Shown one piece after another: positions 7,738 to 16,473 of a DNA stretch of 64,000 nt. The stretch comes from Chromobacterium rhizoryzae (GTDB lineage Bacteria; Pseudomonadota; Gammaproteobacteria; Burkholderiales; Chromobacteriaceae). The position numbers were made by a program, and so were the translations under genes. Numbering within the stretch: position 1 is the stretch's first letter; each line of letters opens with the position of its first letter. The notes below the pieces were generated by a model. The model made no database searches. It was given only the letters and a program-made list of their open reading frames with translations, and was not told where the DNA came from. The stretch covers positions 5,208,001 to 5,272,000 of the forward strand of contig NZ_CP066126.1 of NCBI RefSeq assembly GCF_020544465.1. Reading direction: 5' to 3'.

Positions 7738-7894
7738 TTGTAAATTCCCCTTTTGAACGGTTTTGCAACATGTTTAAAGATAGGAGTTTGCCACAGAAAT
7801 ACCAAATGAATTTTAAATGCGAAACCGCCTCGTCGTTTTTTAGCACCGGTTCAAAGTCCCGCGAGCCGACGCGCGGCGGGCCCTACGCCGCCTC

Positions 7895-8623
7895 TCAAGC
7901 GTCGGACAAGGCGCGGCAGGTCTCCCCGATGCCGCCCAGAATGCGCAGGTCGAAAGCGTGGTCCATGCGCGTGGGCGTGTAATTGATCAAGGCGGTGGCC
8001 ACGCCGGCCTGCGCCGCCTCCAGCGGGATCAGATTGACCGGCGACACCTCCAACGACGAGCCCATCACCAGCAGCAGGTCCGCCTGCAAGGCGGCGTCGA
8101 AGGCCAGCTCGATCAAGGGCACCGCCTCCCCGTACAGCACCACGTCGGGCTTGAGCACGTCGTGACACAGCCGGCAGACCGGCAGCGGGTGATGCAGCAC
8201 GTAGTCCAGCGCGTGAGTGGTGTCGCAGCTGGGGCAGCTGGCGGTCAGCAAGCTGCCGTGCAATTCCAACACCTGGCCGCTGCCGGCGCGCGCGTGCAGG
8301 CCGTCTATGTTCTGGGTCAGCACCGTCACCCGCTTGCCCTGCTGCTCCAATTCCGCCAGAAACTGATGGCCGGCGTTGGGCCGGTAATCGCCAATCAACT
8401 TGATGCGGAAGATCTCGCGAAACGCCTGCCAGAACGCCTCCGGATCGCGACGAAAATAATCGATGGACACCACTTCGGCCAGGCTCATGCTGCGCGACCA
8501 CAGGCCGTTGGCGGAGCGGAAGTCCGGGATGCCGGATTCGGTGCTCATGCCGGCGCCGGTCAGCGCCACAATGGTTTCCGCCTGCTCCAGCATCTGGCGC
8601 AGGCGGTGGATTTGCTCGGACAT
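7895..8623 (-). CDS. cobB: Sir2-family NAD-dependent protein deacylase
   Basis: The enzyme removes acyl groups from lysines using NAD+. Visible motifs are GAGMSTESGIPDFR (residues 23-36), TQNIDGLH (103-110), catalytic H122 in LHGSL, a zinc site of two CxxC pairs (C130/C133, C150/C153), and GSSLEVSPVNLIP near 192. Length is 242, normal for bacterial sirtuins. The residues that mark desuccinylases (Tyr and Arg after the GIPDFR loop) are not clearly present, so a deacetylase is more likely. The gene stands alone between mscS and the MazG-like gene. Confidence 0.92.
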   Translation of the reverse strand: MSEQIHRLRQMLEQAETIVALTGAGMSTESGIPDFRSANGLWSRSMSLAEVVSIDYFRRDPEAFWQAFREIFRIKLIGDYRPNAGHQFLAELEQQGKRVTVLTQNIDGLHARAGSGQVLELHGSLLTASCPSCDTTHALDYVLHHPLPVCRLCHDVLKPDVVLYGEAVPLIELAFDAALQADLLLVMGSSLEVSPVNLIPLEAAQAGVATALINYTPTRMDHAFDLRILGGIGETCRALSDA

Positions 8624-8721
8624 CTATGCATTCCAGCTATTGATTGAATCCACTATAGAAGCTGGCCGCGTCATGCACTCGCGTACCGTGGCCTCAGCTT
8701 AGCCGTTTTCATGCCATACGC

Positions 8722-9060
8722 TCAGCCGGCCGTTGGCACAGGGTATTTGACGGCGTTCTTGGCCATTTTGTCGCGTACCGCCGCGTCCAGGTCCACTCCC
8801 GTCACCATCGCCAGCCGCGTCAGGTAGAGCAGCACATCGGCGATTTCCTCCTGCAGATGGGTGAAGCGCGCCGGATCGTCGCGCAGCGCGGCGGCTTCCT
8901 CGTCGCTCAGCCATTGGAAGATTTCCGCCAGTTCGCCCACCTCGCCCACCAGCGCCAGCATCAGGGCGCGCGGCGTGTGGTAGCGGTTCCAGTCGCGTTC
9001 ATCGGCAAAACGCTGCAATGCGGCGGTGAGTTTTTCAGTAGCAATCAGGGCTTCGGTCAT
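8722..9060 (-). CDS. MazG-like nucleotide pyrophosphohydrolase (dCTPase type)
   Basis: This 112-residue single-domain all-alpha NTP pyrophosphatase carries EVGELAEIFQW (near 36-46) and EEIADVLLYLTRLA (near 70-83), which give the E-x-x-E and E-x-x-D magnesium ligands. The length and the RYHTPRALMLAL start resemble the short MazG-like/dCTPase (RS21-C6) group, which hydrolyses dCTP or modified dNTPs to monophosphates and cleans the nucleotide pool. Repeat copy B follows upstream, between it and cpdB. Confidence 0.85.
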   Translation of the reverse strand: MTEALIATEKLTAALQRFADERDWNRYHTPRALMLALVGEVGELAEIFQWLSDEEAAALRDDPARFTHLQEEIADVLLYLTRLAMVTGVDLDAAVRDKMAKNAVKYPVPTAG

Positions 9061-9105
9061 CGTTCAATCCGGGTTTCACATGGAACATCAGGCGCTTGCC
9101 GCCTC

Positions 9106-9235
9106 AGAGCCTGTTCAAAAGCTCGCGAGCGAGACAGGGCGTTGCGGCTGAGAAAGCAGAGTGTACATACGGTACATGAGTATTTCGAAGTTGTACTCAA
9201 CCGTGCCACGTCTCAGCAGACTTTGAACAGGTTCT
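9106..9235. repeat. Repeat family copy B (130 bp)
   Basis: The ends are AGAGCCTGTTCAAAAG (from 9106) and CTTTGAACAGGTTCT (to 9235), inverted repeats of each other. Internal blocks CTCGCGAGCGAGACAGG, GCGGCTGAGAAAGC and GTCTCAGCAGA are shared with copies C and D in the same orientation. Confidence 0.85.
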
Positions 9236-9247
9236 TAAACCTTTCTC

Positions 9248-11155
9248 TTATTCCGCCAATTCCAGGCTCACCGAACCGTCGCCATGCTCCGCCGCCAGGC
9301 GGAACTGCGGCTGGCGCGCCAGATAGCGCAACGCGCCGGCGCCGGTGTCGAAGCGCATGGCGACGCCGGCCACCGGCAGGATGCGCCAGGCCGGCTTGGC
9401 CGCCGGGTCCACCACCTTGCGCTCGGCCAGATAGGCGGCCACCGCCGCGCGGTTTTCATCCGGAGAATCCACCACCACGCGGCTGGAGTCTATGCCGGGG
9501 AAGTGGCCGCCGCCGGAGGCGCGGTAGTTGTTGGTGGCCACCAGGAAACCGGCGTTCTCGTCTATCGGCTTGCCCTGATAGCTCAGCTTGACGATGCGAT
9601 GGCTGTCCGGTGCAACCAGCTTGCCGTCGGCGTCGTAGCGCGCCGGCCGGCTGACGTCGATCTCATAGCTGACGCCGGCGATGCTGTCGAAGTTGTAAGA
9701 GCGGAATTCCGGGTTCAGCAGCGGCTGGGTCTTGGGGCCCTTGGGATCGATGCGCAGGAACTGCCCGGCCGACATCTCCAGCCACTCGCGCACTTCGCGG
9801 CCGCTGACCTTCACCGCCTTCAGCGTATTGGGATAGATGTAGAGATCGGCCAGATTGCGGATCGCCAGCGGACCGGCCGGGATTTCGGTGTAGTAATTCC
9901 AGCCCTGGCGGCCGCCGGCCTTGAACGGCGCGGCGGCGGACAGCACCGGCAAGCCTTCGTACTCGGTGCCCTTGATCGCGTTCTTCACATACCAGGCCTG
10001 GGCCTCGGCCACGATCTGCACCGAGGGATCGTCCGCCGCCTGGGCGAAGTAGCTGTAAATCGGCGCGCGGGTTTCCGCCACCTTGCCGCGCACATAGTCC
10101 AGCGTCCGGCGGTGTTCGGCGGCGATCAGCTCGGCCACCTTGGGCTCGGCGGCCGCCAGCGATCGCTTGGCCTGCTTGTCGTAGACGGCGCGCAAGCCGG
10201 CCTGTTTGCCGCTCACCTTCCAGCCGCCGTCGCCGCGCTCCAGCACCAGGTCCACCACGCCGATATGGTCGCCCCAACGTCCCGGCATCACCGCCGGCAC
10301 GCCGTTGATGGTGCCGGCGGTCAGGTCCACCTTGGGATAGCCGGCGAAGGCGGAAGACGGGAATTCCGCGTGGGCGTGGCCGAACAAGATGGCGTCGATG
10401 CCGGCCACCTCGGCCAGGCCGGCCACCGAGTTCTCGGCGAAGCGCGCGCTCTCGCCTTTTTCGAAACCGGAATGCGGCACCGCAATCACGATGTCGGCGC
10501 CCTTCTGCTTGAGTTCGGGCAGATAAAGGCGCGCGGTGTCGAGGATGTCCCTCACCTCCACCTTGCCCTGCAGATTGGTTTTGTCCCACTGCATGATCTG
10601 CGGCGGCACAAAGCCGATCACGCCGATGTTCAGCGTCTGCGGCTGGCCGTCCTCGTCCTTGAACTCCCGCTTGAGCAACACATAGGGCTGGAAATACGGC
10701 CGGCCGGTCTTGGCGTCCACCACATTGGCGTTGACGTAGGGAAAGGCCGCCGTCTTCAGCGCCTGACCCAGAAAGGGCAAGCCGTAATTGAACTCGTGGT
10801 TGCCGATATTGCCGGCGTCGTAACCCAGCCAGTTGAGCACTTTGTAGGCGGGATGAACCTCGCCGGCGCGCAGCGGCTGAACCTTGGCCACCAGATCGCC
10901 CAAGGGATTGCCCTGCAACAGATCGCCGTTGTCTATCAGCAGGCTGTTGCGCGCCTCTTGCCGCGCCGCGCGGATCAGCGTCGCCGCGCGCGCCAGGCCG
11001 AAGTCCTGCGTCGGCTTGTCCTGGTAGTAATCGTAATCCAGCAGGTTCATGTGCACGTCGGAGGTTTCCAGCACCCGCAGCTTCAGCGGGGCGGCCCAAG
11101 CGTTCACGGCCGTCGCGGCCAACAGGGAGGTGAGGAGGAGAGGCGCAAGTTTCAC
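9248..11155 (-). CDS. cpdB: 2',3'-cyclic-nucleotide 2'-phosphodiesterase / 3'-nucleotidase
   Basis: This periplasmic enzyme hydrolyses 2',3'-cyclic nucleotides and 3'-nucleotides, releasing nucleosides and phosphate. At 635 residues it matches E. coli CpdB. It has a signal peptide ending near AWA/APLK, then the metallophosphatase core: LRVLETSDVHMNLLDYDYY, IDNGDLLQGNP, GNIGNHEFNYG and the later GHAH in LFGHAHAEFP, all metal ligands. The C-terminal 5'-nucleotidase domain starts after about 370 and includes GGRQGWNYYTEIPAGPLAIRN and NNYRASGGGHFPG. The start codon is GTG at 11155. It ends a few bases from repeat copy B. Confidence 0.93.
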   Translation of the reverse strand: MKLAPLLLTSLLAATAVNAWAAPLKLRVLETSDVHMNLLDYDYYQDKPTQDFGLARAATLIRAARQEARNSLLIDNGDLLQGNPLGDLVAKVQPLRAGEVHPAYKVLNWLGYDAGNIGNHEFNYGLPFLGQALKTAAFPYVNANVVDAKTGRPYFQPYVLLKREFKDEDGQPQTLNIGVIGFVPPQIMQWDKTNLQGKVEVRDILDTARLYLPELKQKGADIVIAVPHSGFEKGESARFAENSVAGLAEVAGIDAILFGHAHAEFPSSAFAGYPKVDLTAGTINGVPAVMPGRWGDHIGVVDLVLERGDGGWKVSGKQAGLRAVYDKQAKRSLAAAEPKVAELIAAEHRRTLDYVRGKVAETRAPIYSYFAQAADDPSVQIVAEAQAWYVKNAIKGTEYEGLPVLSAAAPFKAGGRQGWNYYTEIPAGPLAIRNLADLYIYPNTLKAVKVSGREVREWLEMSAGQFLRIDPKGPKTQPLLNPEFRSYNFDSIAGVSYEIDVSRPARYDADGKLVAPDSHRIVKLSYQGKPIDENAGFLVATNNYRASGGGHFPGIDSSRVVVDSPDENRAAVAAYLAERKVVDPAAKPAWRILPVAGVAMRFDTGAGALRYLARQPQFRLAAEHGDGSVSLELAE

Positions 11156-11189
11156 GGGACAGCCTTTTTCTGGTTTTATCGCGCCCGCA

Positions 11190-11513
11190 TTATACGCCCG
11201 CCGTCGGCCGCTCCAGATAGAAAGCGCCCCAGGCGCACATCGCGTCTATCACCGGCCGCAGCGTGTCGCCCAGCTCGGTCAGCCGGTAATCCACCCGCGG
11301 CGGCACTTCCGCGTAAACCGTGCGCGCGATCAGGCCGTCGCGCTCCAGTTCGCGCAGTTGCTCGGTCAACACTTTCTGCGACACCCCGCCCAGCAAGCGG
11401 CGCAGTTCGCCGGTGCGCCGGCTGTCTTCGGACAAATGGCAGAGGATCGCGCATTTCCATTTGCCGCCCACCAACCGCACGGTGGCATCGATGGGGAAAT
11501 TCAGTTCGCTCAT
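11190..11513 (-). CDS. HxlR-family transcriptional regulator
   Basis: This 107-residue winged-helix protein of the HxlR type carries GGKWKCAILCHLSEDSRRTGELRRLLGGVSQKVLTEQLRELERDGLI, the family's wHTH core, then a wing (VPPRVDYRLTELGDTL). HxlR regulators commonly sense electrophiles or quinones through a Cys near the N-terminus. Here C26 lies in WKCAILC, shifted from the usual position, so the trigger is uncertain. It is divergent from the quinone reductase at 11617 and probably represses it. Confidence 0.9.
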   Translation of the reverse strand: MSELNFPIDATVRLVGGKWKCAILCHLSEDSRRTGELRRLLGGVSQKVLTEQLRELERDGLIARTVYAEVPPRVDYRLTELGDTLRPVIDAMCAWGAFYLERPTAGV

Positions 11514-11550
11514 GCGGGCACAGTTACCTCTTGGTGCTTATGAAACAAAA

Positions 11551-11562
11551 AAGTGCATACTT
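11551..11562. promoter_or_regulatory. Candidate HxlR operator in divergent promoter region
   Basis: AAGTGCATACTT is an AAGT-N4-ACTT dyad midway between the HxlR gene and the quinone reductase, in an AT-rich patch. Such short dyads are typical of HxlR-family sites. The link to the local regulator is inferred from position. Confidence 0.35.
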
Positions 11563-11616
11563 ATCAACAATTTGATCCGTTGTTAGCATGCCCTTTCCCA
11601 TTTTACAGGAAGCGCC

Positions 11617-12156
11617 ATGAAAACCCTGATCATCGTTGCCCACCCCGATCTGGAACAATCCCGAATCAACCGCCGCTGGATGGCCGCGTTATGCCGGCAC
11701 CCGGAGCGCTACACCGTGCACTCGTTATATCAGGCTTATCCGGACGGCAATATCGACGTGGCGCGCGAACAGGCGCTGCTGAACCGCCACCAACGCATCG
11801 TGCTGCAATTCCCGCTGTACTGGTTCAGTTCGCCGCCGCTGTTGAAAACCTGGCAGGACCAGGTGCTGGACGAGGGCTTCGCCATCGGCGCATGGCCGGA
11901 AGACTGGCGCATGCGGGACAAGCGCATCAGCGTGGCGGTGTCCACCGGCATACGCGAGCGGGACTTCGCGCCCGACGGCCGCTATCTGTACCGGATGGAG
12001 GAAGTGCTGCGGCCGTTCGAGCTGACCTGCCGCTACCTCCGCGCCGAATGGCTGCCCGGCTTCACGCTGCACGGCGCCGAGCACGATCTGAGCGACGCCG
12101 AGATCGAGGCCAGCGCGGACGCGTATCTGCAGCACCTGCAGGCCGAGGCGGTATAA
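11617..12156 (+). CDS. NAD(P)H quinone oxidoreductase, flavodoxin-like
   Basis: This 179-residue flavodoxin-fold enzyme is of the MdaB/KefF/NQO group. The N-terminal strand and phosphate loop LIIVAHPDLEQSRINRR binds FMN or FAD, and QFPLYWFSSPPLLKTWQDQVL is the conserved flavin and quinone-site block. It should reduce quinones by two electrons and so detoxify them. Divergent pairing with an HxlR regulator supports a quinone or electrophile response. KefF, the ancillary subunit of a potassium efflux system, is related, but no kefC lies here. Confidence 0.85.
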   Translation: MKTLIIVAHPDLEQSRINRRWMAALCRHPERYTVHSLYQAYPDGNIDVAREQALLNRHQRIVLQFPLYWFSSPPLLKTWQDQVLDEGFAIGAWPEDWRMRDKRISVAVSTGIRERDFAPDGRYLYRMEEVLRPFELTCRYLRAEWLPGFTLHGAEHDLSDAEIEASADAYLQHLQAEAV

Positions 12157-12170
12157 ATCCACTCGCCATG

Positions 12171-12196
12171 AAAAATGCCCGGCCGGAGCCGGGCAT
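12171..12196 (-). terminator. Intrinsic terminator of the GST gene
   Basis: ATGCCCGGC (12175-12183) pairs with GCCGGGCAT (12188-12196). Read on the minus strand the stem is followed by five Ts (12171-12175). Confidence 0.75.
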
Positions 12197-12239
12197 GATC
12201 TTGTCTGGAACAGCGAACTTATTCCCGTTCCAGTTGGAA

Positions 12240-12851
12240 TTATTCCAGCAAGCCTTCCGCCTTCAAGGCCTGCTGCACGAAGGGCAGCGCCGCCACGCGT
12301 TTCTGGAAATCGATCAGCGCCGGGAAATCGCCCAGCGAGCGCTGGACGAACTGCGCCCAGTTCAGGCAGGTGAACAGATAGGCGTCGGCCACGCTGAAAC
12401 GTTCGCCCAGCAGATAGGGCGTTTTCGCCAGCTGCTGTTCCACCAGTCCCAGGCGGCGGGTCAGCTTGTCCCAGGCCTGCTGCTTGAGTTCGTCGCTATT
12501 GGGATAGAACAGCGGCGAGAAGCCCTTGTGCACCTCGGTGGAGATATAGTTCAGCCACTCTTGCAGCCGGTAGCGCTCCAGCGTGCCGTTGGCCGGCGCC
12601 AACTGCTTGGCCGGCACCTGATCCGCCAGGTATTGCACGATGGCCACGCCCTCGGCCAGCAGTTCGCCGTTGTCCAGCTGCAAGGCCGGCACATAGCCGC
12701 GCGGATTGATGGTGGAGAAGTCCACCCCGCCCTCGGTCAGATGCGGCTGAACCTTGAGATTGACCTTCTCGGTATCGAAGGGCAGGCCGCTGGCGAACAA
12801 CACGATATGCGGGGACAGCGAGCAGGCGCCGGGGGAAAAATACAGTTTCAT
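12240..12851 (-). CDS. gst: Glutathione S-transferase (beta class-like)
   Basis: This 203-residue cytosolic GST has MKLYFSPGACSLSPHIVLFASGLPF, the beta-class start, with the Ser/Cys (CSLSPH) that contacts glutathione. NPRGYVPALQLDNGELLAEGVAIVQYLAD is the thioredoxin-fold cis-Pro and gamma-Glu site. The helical C-terminal domain includes LGERFSVADAYLFTCLNW, the N-capping box. The start ATG at 12851 has GGAG 11 nt upstream. The in-frame extension to 13163 has no coding character, so I reject it. Confidence 0.92.
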   Translation of the reverse strand: MKLYFSPGACSLSPHIVLFASGLPFDTEKVNLKVQPHLTEGGVDFSTINPRGYVPALQLDNGELLAEGVAIVQYLADQVPAKQLAPANGTLERYRLQEWLNYISTEVHKGFSPLFYPNSDELKQQAWDKLTRRLGLVEQQLAKTPYLLGERFSVADAYLFTCLNWAQFVQRSLGDFPALIDFQKRVAALPFVQQALKAEGLLE

Positions 12852-12972
12852 CGCTTTTCTCCAGTTCAGAATGTCTCGGGACAAAACGCAGGATTGCGGA
12901 AAACCCGGACAGCCTGAGCCAAATCGATGACAGTTGCAACCCTGCCGCCGATAGGGCCGCAGCCTCGGCGGC

Positions 12973-13542
12973 TCAGCCCAGCAAGGAAACGATCCAGCCC
13001 GGATGGATGTTCCAGCCGGCAAAGCCCGCCAGCCAGAAAAACACGCCCAGCGCGCCAAAAGCCCAGGCGCACAAGAGCGGGATGAAATTGGCGGCCAGCG
13101 CCGCCACCGCGGCGCAGGCCACGGCGATGGACAGGCCGGCGTCGCTGACGTCGAACAGCTCATGGCGAGCGTTCAACTCCTCGAAGCCCTGCTCCTTGGC
13201 CTTGGCTTTCTGCTGCAAAGCCTGCGCCTCCGCCGCGTAGCGGGCGATATCGCCTTGAATCGCCGCTTGCTCCGGCCGCAAGGCCGCCGCCGCCGCCGGA
13301 TTGGCCAGCGCCAGCAAACGCGCCTGGCGCAGGCTGCTTTCCGCCAGATGCTGTTTGATCTTCTTGGATTGGTATTCGGACCAGCCGTCCACGGCGTCCG
13401 CCTTCAAGAGCTGGCGCGCCTGCACGATATTGTCGTCCTTCAGCTTGCCCAGTCCCATGAACACCGACAGCAGCACCACGGTCAGCGCCACCAGGCTGTT
13501 CAAGTACTTCTTCTCCGCTTCCACGCTGATTTCCAGTTCCAT
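12973..13542 (-). CDS. DUF4337 family membrane protein
   Basis: This 189-residue protein has one helix near the N-terminus (LVALTVVLLSVFMGLGKLKDDNI), a long charged coiled-coil-like middle (SEYQSKKIKQHLAESSLRQARLLAL to YAAEAQALQQKAKAKEQGFEELNARHELFDVSDAGLSI) and two closing helices. This order and the D-x-W-x-x-Y-Q-x-K-x-x-K block fit DUF4337, whose function is unknown. GGAG precedes the ATG. No operon partner is obvious. Confidence 0.8.
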   Translation of the reverse strand: MELEISVEAEKKYLNSLVALTVVLLSVFMGLGKLKDDNIVQARQLLKADAVDGWSEYQSKKIKQHLAESSLRQARLLALANPAAAAALRPEQAAIQGDIARYAAEAQALQQKAKAKEQGFEELNARHELFDVSDAGLSIAVACAAVAALAANFIPLLCAWAFGALGVFFWLAGFAGWNIHPGWIVSLLG

Positions 13543-13624
13543 CTCACGCTCCCGGCTGACGATAGGGGGTTCCCATCGCCATAACGCAATACAGCGTCAA
13601 ACCGTGGACAGGGACAATGGATCG

Positions 13625-13909
13625 TCAGGACGATTTTTTGGAAAACAGCCGCGGACGGGAGTCCGTTCCAGAACCGGCGGCCGCCTGCGGCCGGGTCTTC
13701 AGCGCCACGAACAAGTCTTCCACCTGCTGGCGCGCCCACGGGGTGCGGCGCAAGAAAGCCAGGCTGGATTTGACGCTGGGATCGTGATTGAAGCAGCGGA
13801 TCTGGATGCGCCGGCCCAGCTCCGGCCAGCCGTAGTGGCCGACCAGCTGGTTCAGCATCTGTTCCAGCGTGACGCCGTGGGTGGGGTTCTTGGCTTGCGA
13901 TGCGTTCAT
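13625..13909 (-). CDS. VF530 family (DUF2132) DNA-binding protein
   Basis: This 94-residue protein has the VF530 signature HGVTLEQMLNQLVGHYGWPELGRRIQIRCFNHDPSVKSSLAFLRRTPWARQQVEDLF, nearly the whole domain, followed by a short basic, low-complexity tail ending SKKSS. Structures of this family show a compact helical fold, and DNA binding has been proposed. The role in the cell is not established. Confidence 0.88.
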   Translation of the reverse strand: MNASQAKNPTHGVTLEQMLNQLVGHYGWPELGRRIQIRCFNHDPSVKSSLAFLRRTPWARQQVEDLFVALKTRPQAAAGSGTDSRPRLFSKKSS

Positions 13910-13973
13910 GATCGTGTTTTCTGGCTTGGGCGGGCGCAGTGTACCTTGCGCCCGCCGCGCCGCAAAGCCACCC

Positions 13974-16244
13974 TCACGCGGCCGGCTTGGGCTTGCGTTG
14001 CCGCGGCGCGCGCTGGGGCGCGGGCTTGACGGGCGCCGGGGCCGCGGCGGGAGCGGCGTGCCGCTGCGCCAAGCCCATCGCCAGCGCCAGCCGGCCCAGC
14101 CGCTGTTGTTTTTCGCCGCTGATGGGCCCGGCCGCCTGCAACAACAGGATGGCCAATTCCAACGAGAACTGGCGCTGCTCCTCAGTGGGCAGCAAATGCT
14201 CCAGCGTCGCCAGCGCGCGTTTCTCGTCGTTGCGCACCAGCCAGGTTTGCCGCCGCACCGCCTGCTTGAACTGCTCCAGCGTCAAATCCTCGCCCAGGGC
14301 GGTTTCCTGCATCACCCGGCGGATGGCGTTGAACGGCCTCACGTCCACCACGCCGTTGCCGATGGCGACATAGATCAGCAGCCGCAAAAAGCCGTCCACC
14401 GGCCCGCCCTCGGCGTAATGGGCCTCCAGCTCCTGGCGCTTGAGCCGCAGCATCTCGCTGCGCTCCCAGCTGCCGTCCGCCTTGCGCACTCCGTATTCGC
14501 GCTGCGGCTTCAAGCCGGTCAGCGCCGCGCTCCACGGCGATTCGAACAGGCTACGGAAACTCAGTTCCTGCCAAGCGTCGCGGCCGTCGCGCCAGCCGTC
14601 CAGCGCGGTCTCCATCAAGCGCGCGTAGCTTTGCTGCCATTGCCAGAAGGGATTGTCCTCCGCCGCCGGCCGCCGCTCGTCGCGCACTTGCTCCGCCCAT
14701 TGCCTCAGCCCGGCCAGCCAGGGGTTGCGGCTGGAGAACCAGCGCCGCTCCAGGCGCGACGGATGCATTTCGCGCCACCAGCGCGCGGTGTGCTCATTGC
14801 CGTACAAACGCAGCCAGGGCGAGACGAAGGTGTCGTACAACTGCTGGTTGACCTCGCCCACCCGACGCACCACTTCGAAGGCGGCCTCGCCCTGGCGGCC
14901 GTCGCCCAAGGCCAGGATGTCGTCGATGTCGCGCGGCTCGAAGCGGATCACATAGCGCCCTTGCAGATATTCCAGCCCGGCCATTTCCGGGTGGGTATCG
15001 GTGATGATGGCCTCGTACAGGCCGGGCGGCAGCACGTCGATCAGGTCCAGCGCGCTGGCCAGTTCGCTGTGCTCCTTGTTGGCCACGCCGGCGGACACGA
15101 AAATGCCCAGATGGCCCACCTGCTCGTGCAGGCAATAGACGATGGTCTGCTCATTGACGCGGATGTCCTCCACGCTGTGGTACAGATCCGCGATCCAGAA
15201 CAAGGCCTGTTGCGGCGGCGTGATATTGTCGCCCCAGGAGGCGAACACCACGATGGGCGAACGGATATTGCGCAAATCCACCGCCTGCCGCCCCTGCTCC
15301 AGCGTCACCTCGCCGTGGCTCAGCCGGTTGCCGACGAACAGGTTCTGCACAATCCACTCCATTTCCGCCTTGTTCAGCAGATAGTGGCCGCCCCACCAGC
15401 GTTCGAACTCCAGAAAGCGTTCGCGCTCGCTGTCCACCTTGGCGTACAGGGTGTAAGGCTTTTTCCAGTAGGTGTTGGCCGGGTCCAGCTGCTCGAAATT
15501 GCTGACCAGGTGGGCGCCGTCGAACTGGCCGTGGCCCAGGTCTCCGGCCAGGGAGGCCATCCAGGTGCCGCCGTAGAGGCCGCCGGAATAACGCATCGGA
15601 TTCTTGCCGGCCACGCCGGCCCAGTAGGACAAGGGCGAACCGGCCAGCAGGATGGGGCCCACCAGCTCCGGCGCGGTGGCCGCCAGCATCGCCAAGGCCC
15701 AGCCGCCCTGGCAATTGCCGATGACGAAGGGCTTGCCGGAACTGTGCGGATGCAGTTGATTGACCTTTTGCAGAAAGATCTTCTCGGCCCGCCACACGCA
15801 TTCAATCGTCTGCTTGGGCTCCGGCACCGGGAAGAACATCACGAAATAACAAGGATGGCCTTGGCGCAACGCGATGCCGATCTCGCTGTCCATCTTGAAA
15901 CCGCCTATGCCGGGCCCGTGGCCGGCGCGCGGGTCTATCACCACGAAAGGCCGTTTGGCCGGGTCCGGTTTCGGGCAGCCGTCCGGCGGACGGATGGCCG
16001 ACAAGGCGTAATTGACCGGCTGTTCCAGTTCGCGGCCGTCGACGATGATGTCGTAGTCGAACACCAGCACCGGCGGGTGGCCGGAGGCGGCATGCTCCAG
16101 ATAGGTGTCGCCGCGCTGGCGCAAAATATCGCAATACAGCACGGAACGCTGCCAGGCATCGATCCAATATTCCACCAAGGCGCCGTTCAAACCGCCCGCG
16201 CCCAGCGCGGAGAACCAAGGAAATGAAGAGTCAGGCAGGCTCAT
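13974..16244 (-). CDS. DUF3141 family, PHA synthase-like alpha/beta hydrolase
   Basis: This 756-residue cytoplasmic protein contains a PhaC-like alpha/beta-hydrolase core. GNCQGG (176-181) is a lipase-like box with Cys178 as nucleophile, as in PHA synthases rather than Ser hydrolases. ASWGDNITPPQQ supplies the Asp and EQVGHLGIF the His of a triad. The last third is helical and ends in a Pro/Ala/Lys-rich tail. DUF3141 proteins are long PhaC-like proteins without proven activity; acyltransferase or PHA-related chemistry is plausible. I start at 16244 (MSLPDSSF, GGAG upstream). An ATG at 16286 is possible. No phasin or phaB lies nearby. Confidence 0.8.
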   Translation of the reverse strand: MSLPDSSFPWFSALGAGGLNGALVEYWIDAWQRSVLYCDILRQRGDTYLEHAASGHPPVLVFDYDIIVDGRELEQPVNYALSAIRPPDGCPKPDPAKRPFVVIDPRAGHGPGIGGFKMDSEIGIALRQGHPCYFVMFFPVPEPKQTIECVWRAEKIFLQKVNQLHPHSSGKPFVIGNCQGGWALAMLAATAPELVGPILLAGSPLSYWAGVAGKNPMRYSGGLYGGTWMASLAGDLGHGQFDGAHLVSNFEQLDPANTYWKKPYTLYAKVDSERERFLEFERWWGGHYLLNKAEMEWIVQNLFVGNRLSHGEVTLEQGRQAVDLRNIRSPIVVFASWGDNITPPQQALFWIADLYHSVEDIRVNEQTIVYCLHEQVGHLGIFVSAGVANKEHSELASALDLIDVLPPGLYEAIITDTHPEMAGLEYLQGRYVIRFEPRDIDDILALGDGRQGEAAFEVVRRVGEVNQQLYDTFVSPWLRLYGNEHTARWWREMHPSRLERRWFSSRNPWLAGLRQWAEQVRDERRPAAEDNPFWQWQQSYARLMETALDGWRDGRDAWQELSFRSLFESPWSAALTGLKPQREYGVRKADGSWERSEMLRLKRQELEAHYAEGGPVDGFLRLLIYVAIGNGVVDVRPFNAIRRVMQETALGEDLTLEQFKQAVRRQTWLVRNDEKRALATLEHLLPTEEQRQFSLELAILLLQAAGPISGEKQQRLGRLALAMGLAQRHAAPAAAPAPVKPAPQRAPRQRKPKPAA

Positions 16245-16314
16245 GCGAAAACGCTCCGGCGACGATAAGGGAATGCCGCAATTCACTCTAGTTCAAATCC
16301 CCGCGCCGGTCGGG

Positions 16315-16351
16315 AAAAAGCCCGTAGGCAAAACGCTTGCGGACGGGCTTT
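16315..16351 (-). terminator. Terminator-like hairpin upstream of the DUF3141 gene
   Basis: AAAGCCCGT (16317-16325) pairs with ACGGGCTTT (16343-16351), with an inner GCAA/TTGC. On the minus strand the stem is followed by five Ts (complement of 16315-16319). It points into the DUF3141 gene from upstream, so it is either a leader attenuator or a stop for antisense transcription from the right. Confidence 0.55.
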
Positions 16352-16473
16352 ACATTTGGTAACAATTGACCCCGGCCAACTCATACTTAATTGACAGTCG
16401 CCATCCAGAATAATGGAGTGATCCTGCCGATGCCGTCCGCCCGCGTCGCAGCCATCAATGGAATGGCCCGCCT

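Noticed and set aside
12240..13163. 307-residue extension of the GST
   Set aside because: The known GST start at 12851 has a ribosome site; the extra N-terminus has no domain.
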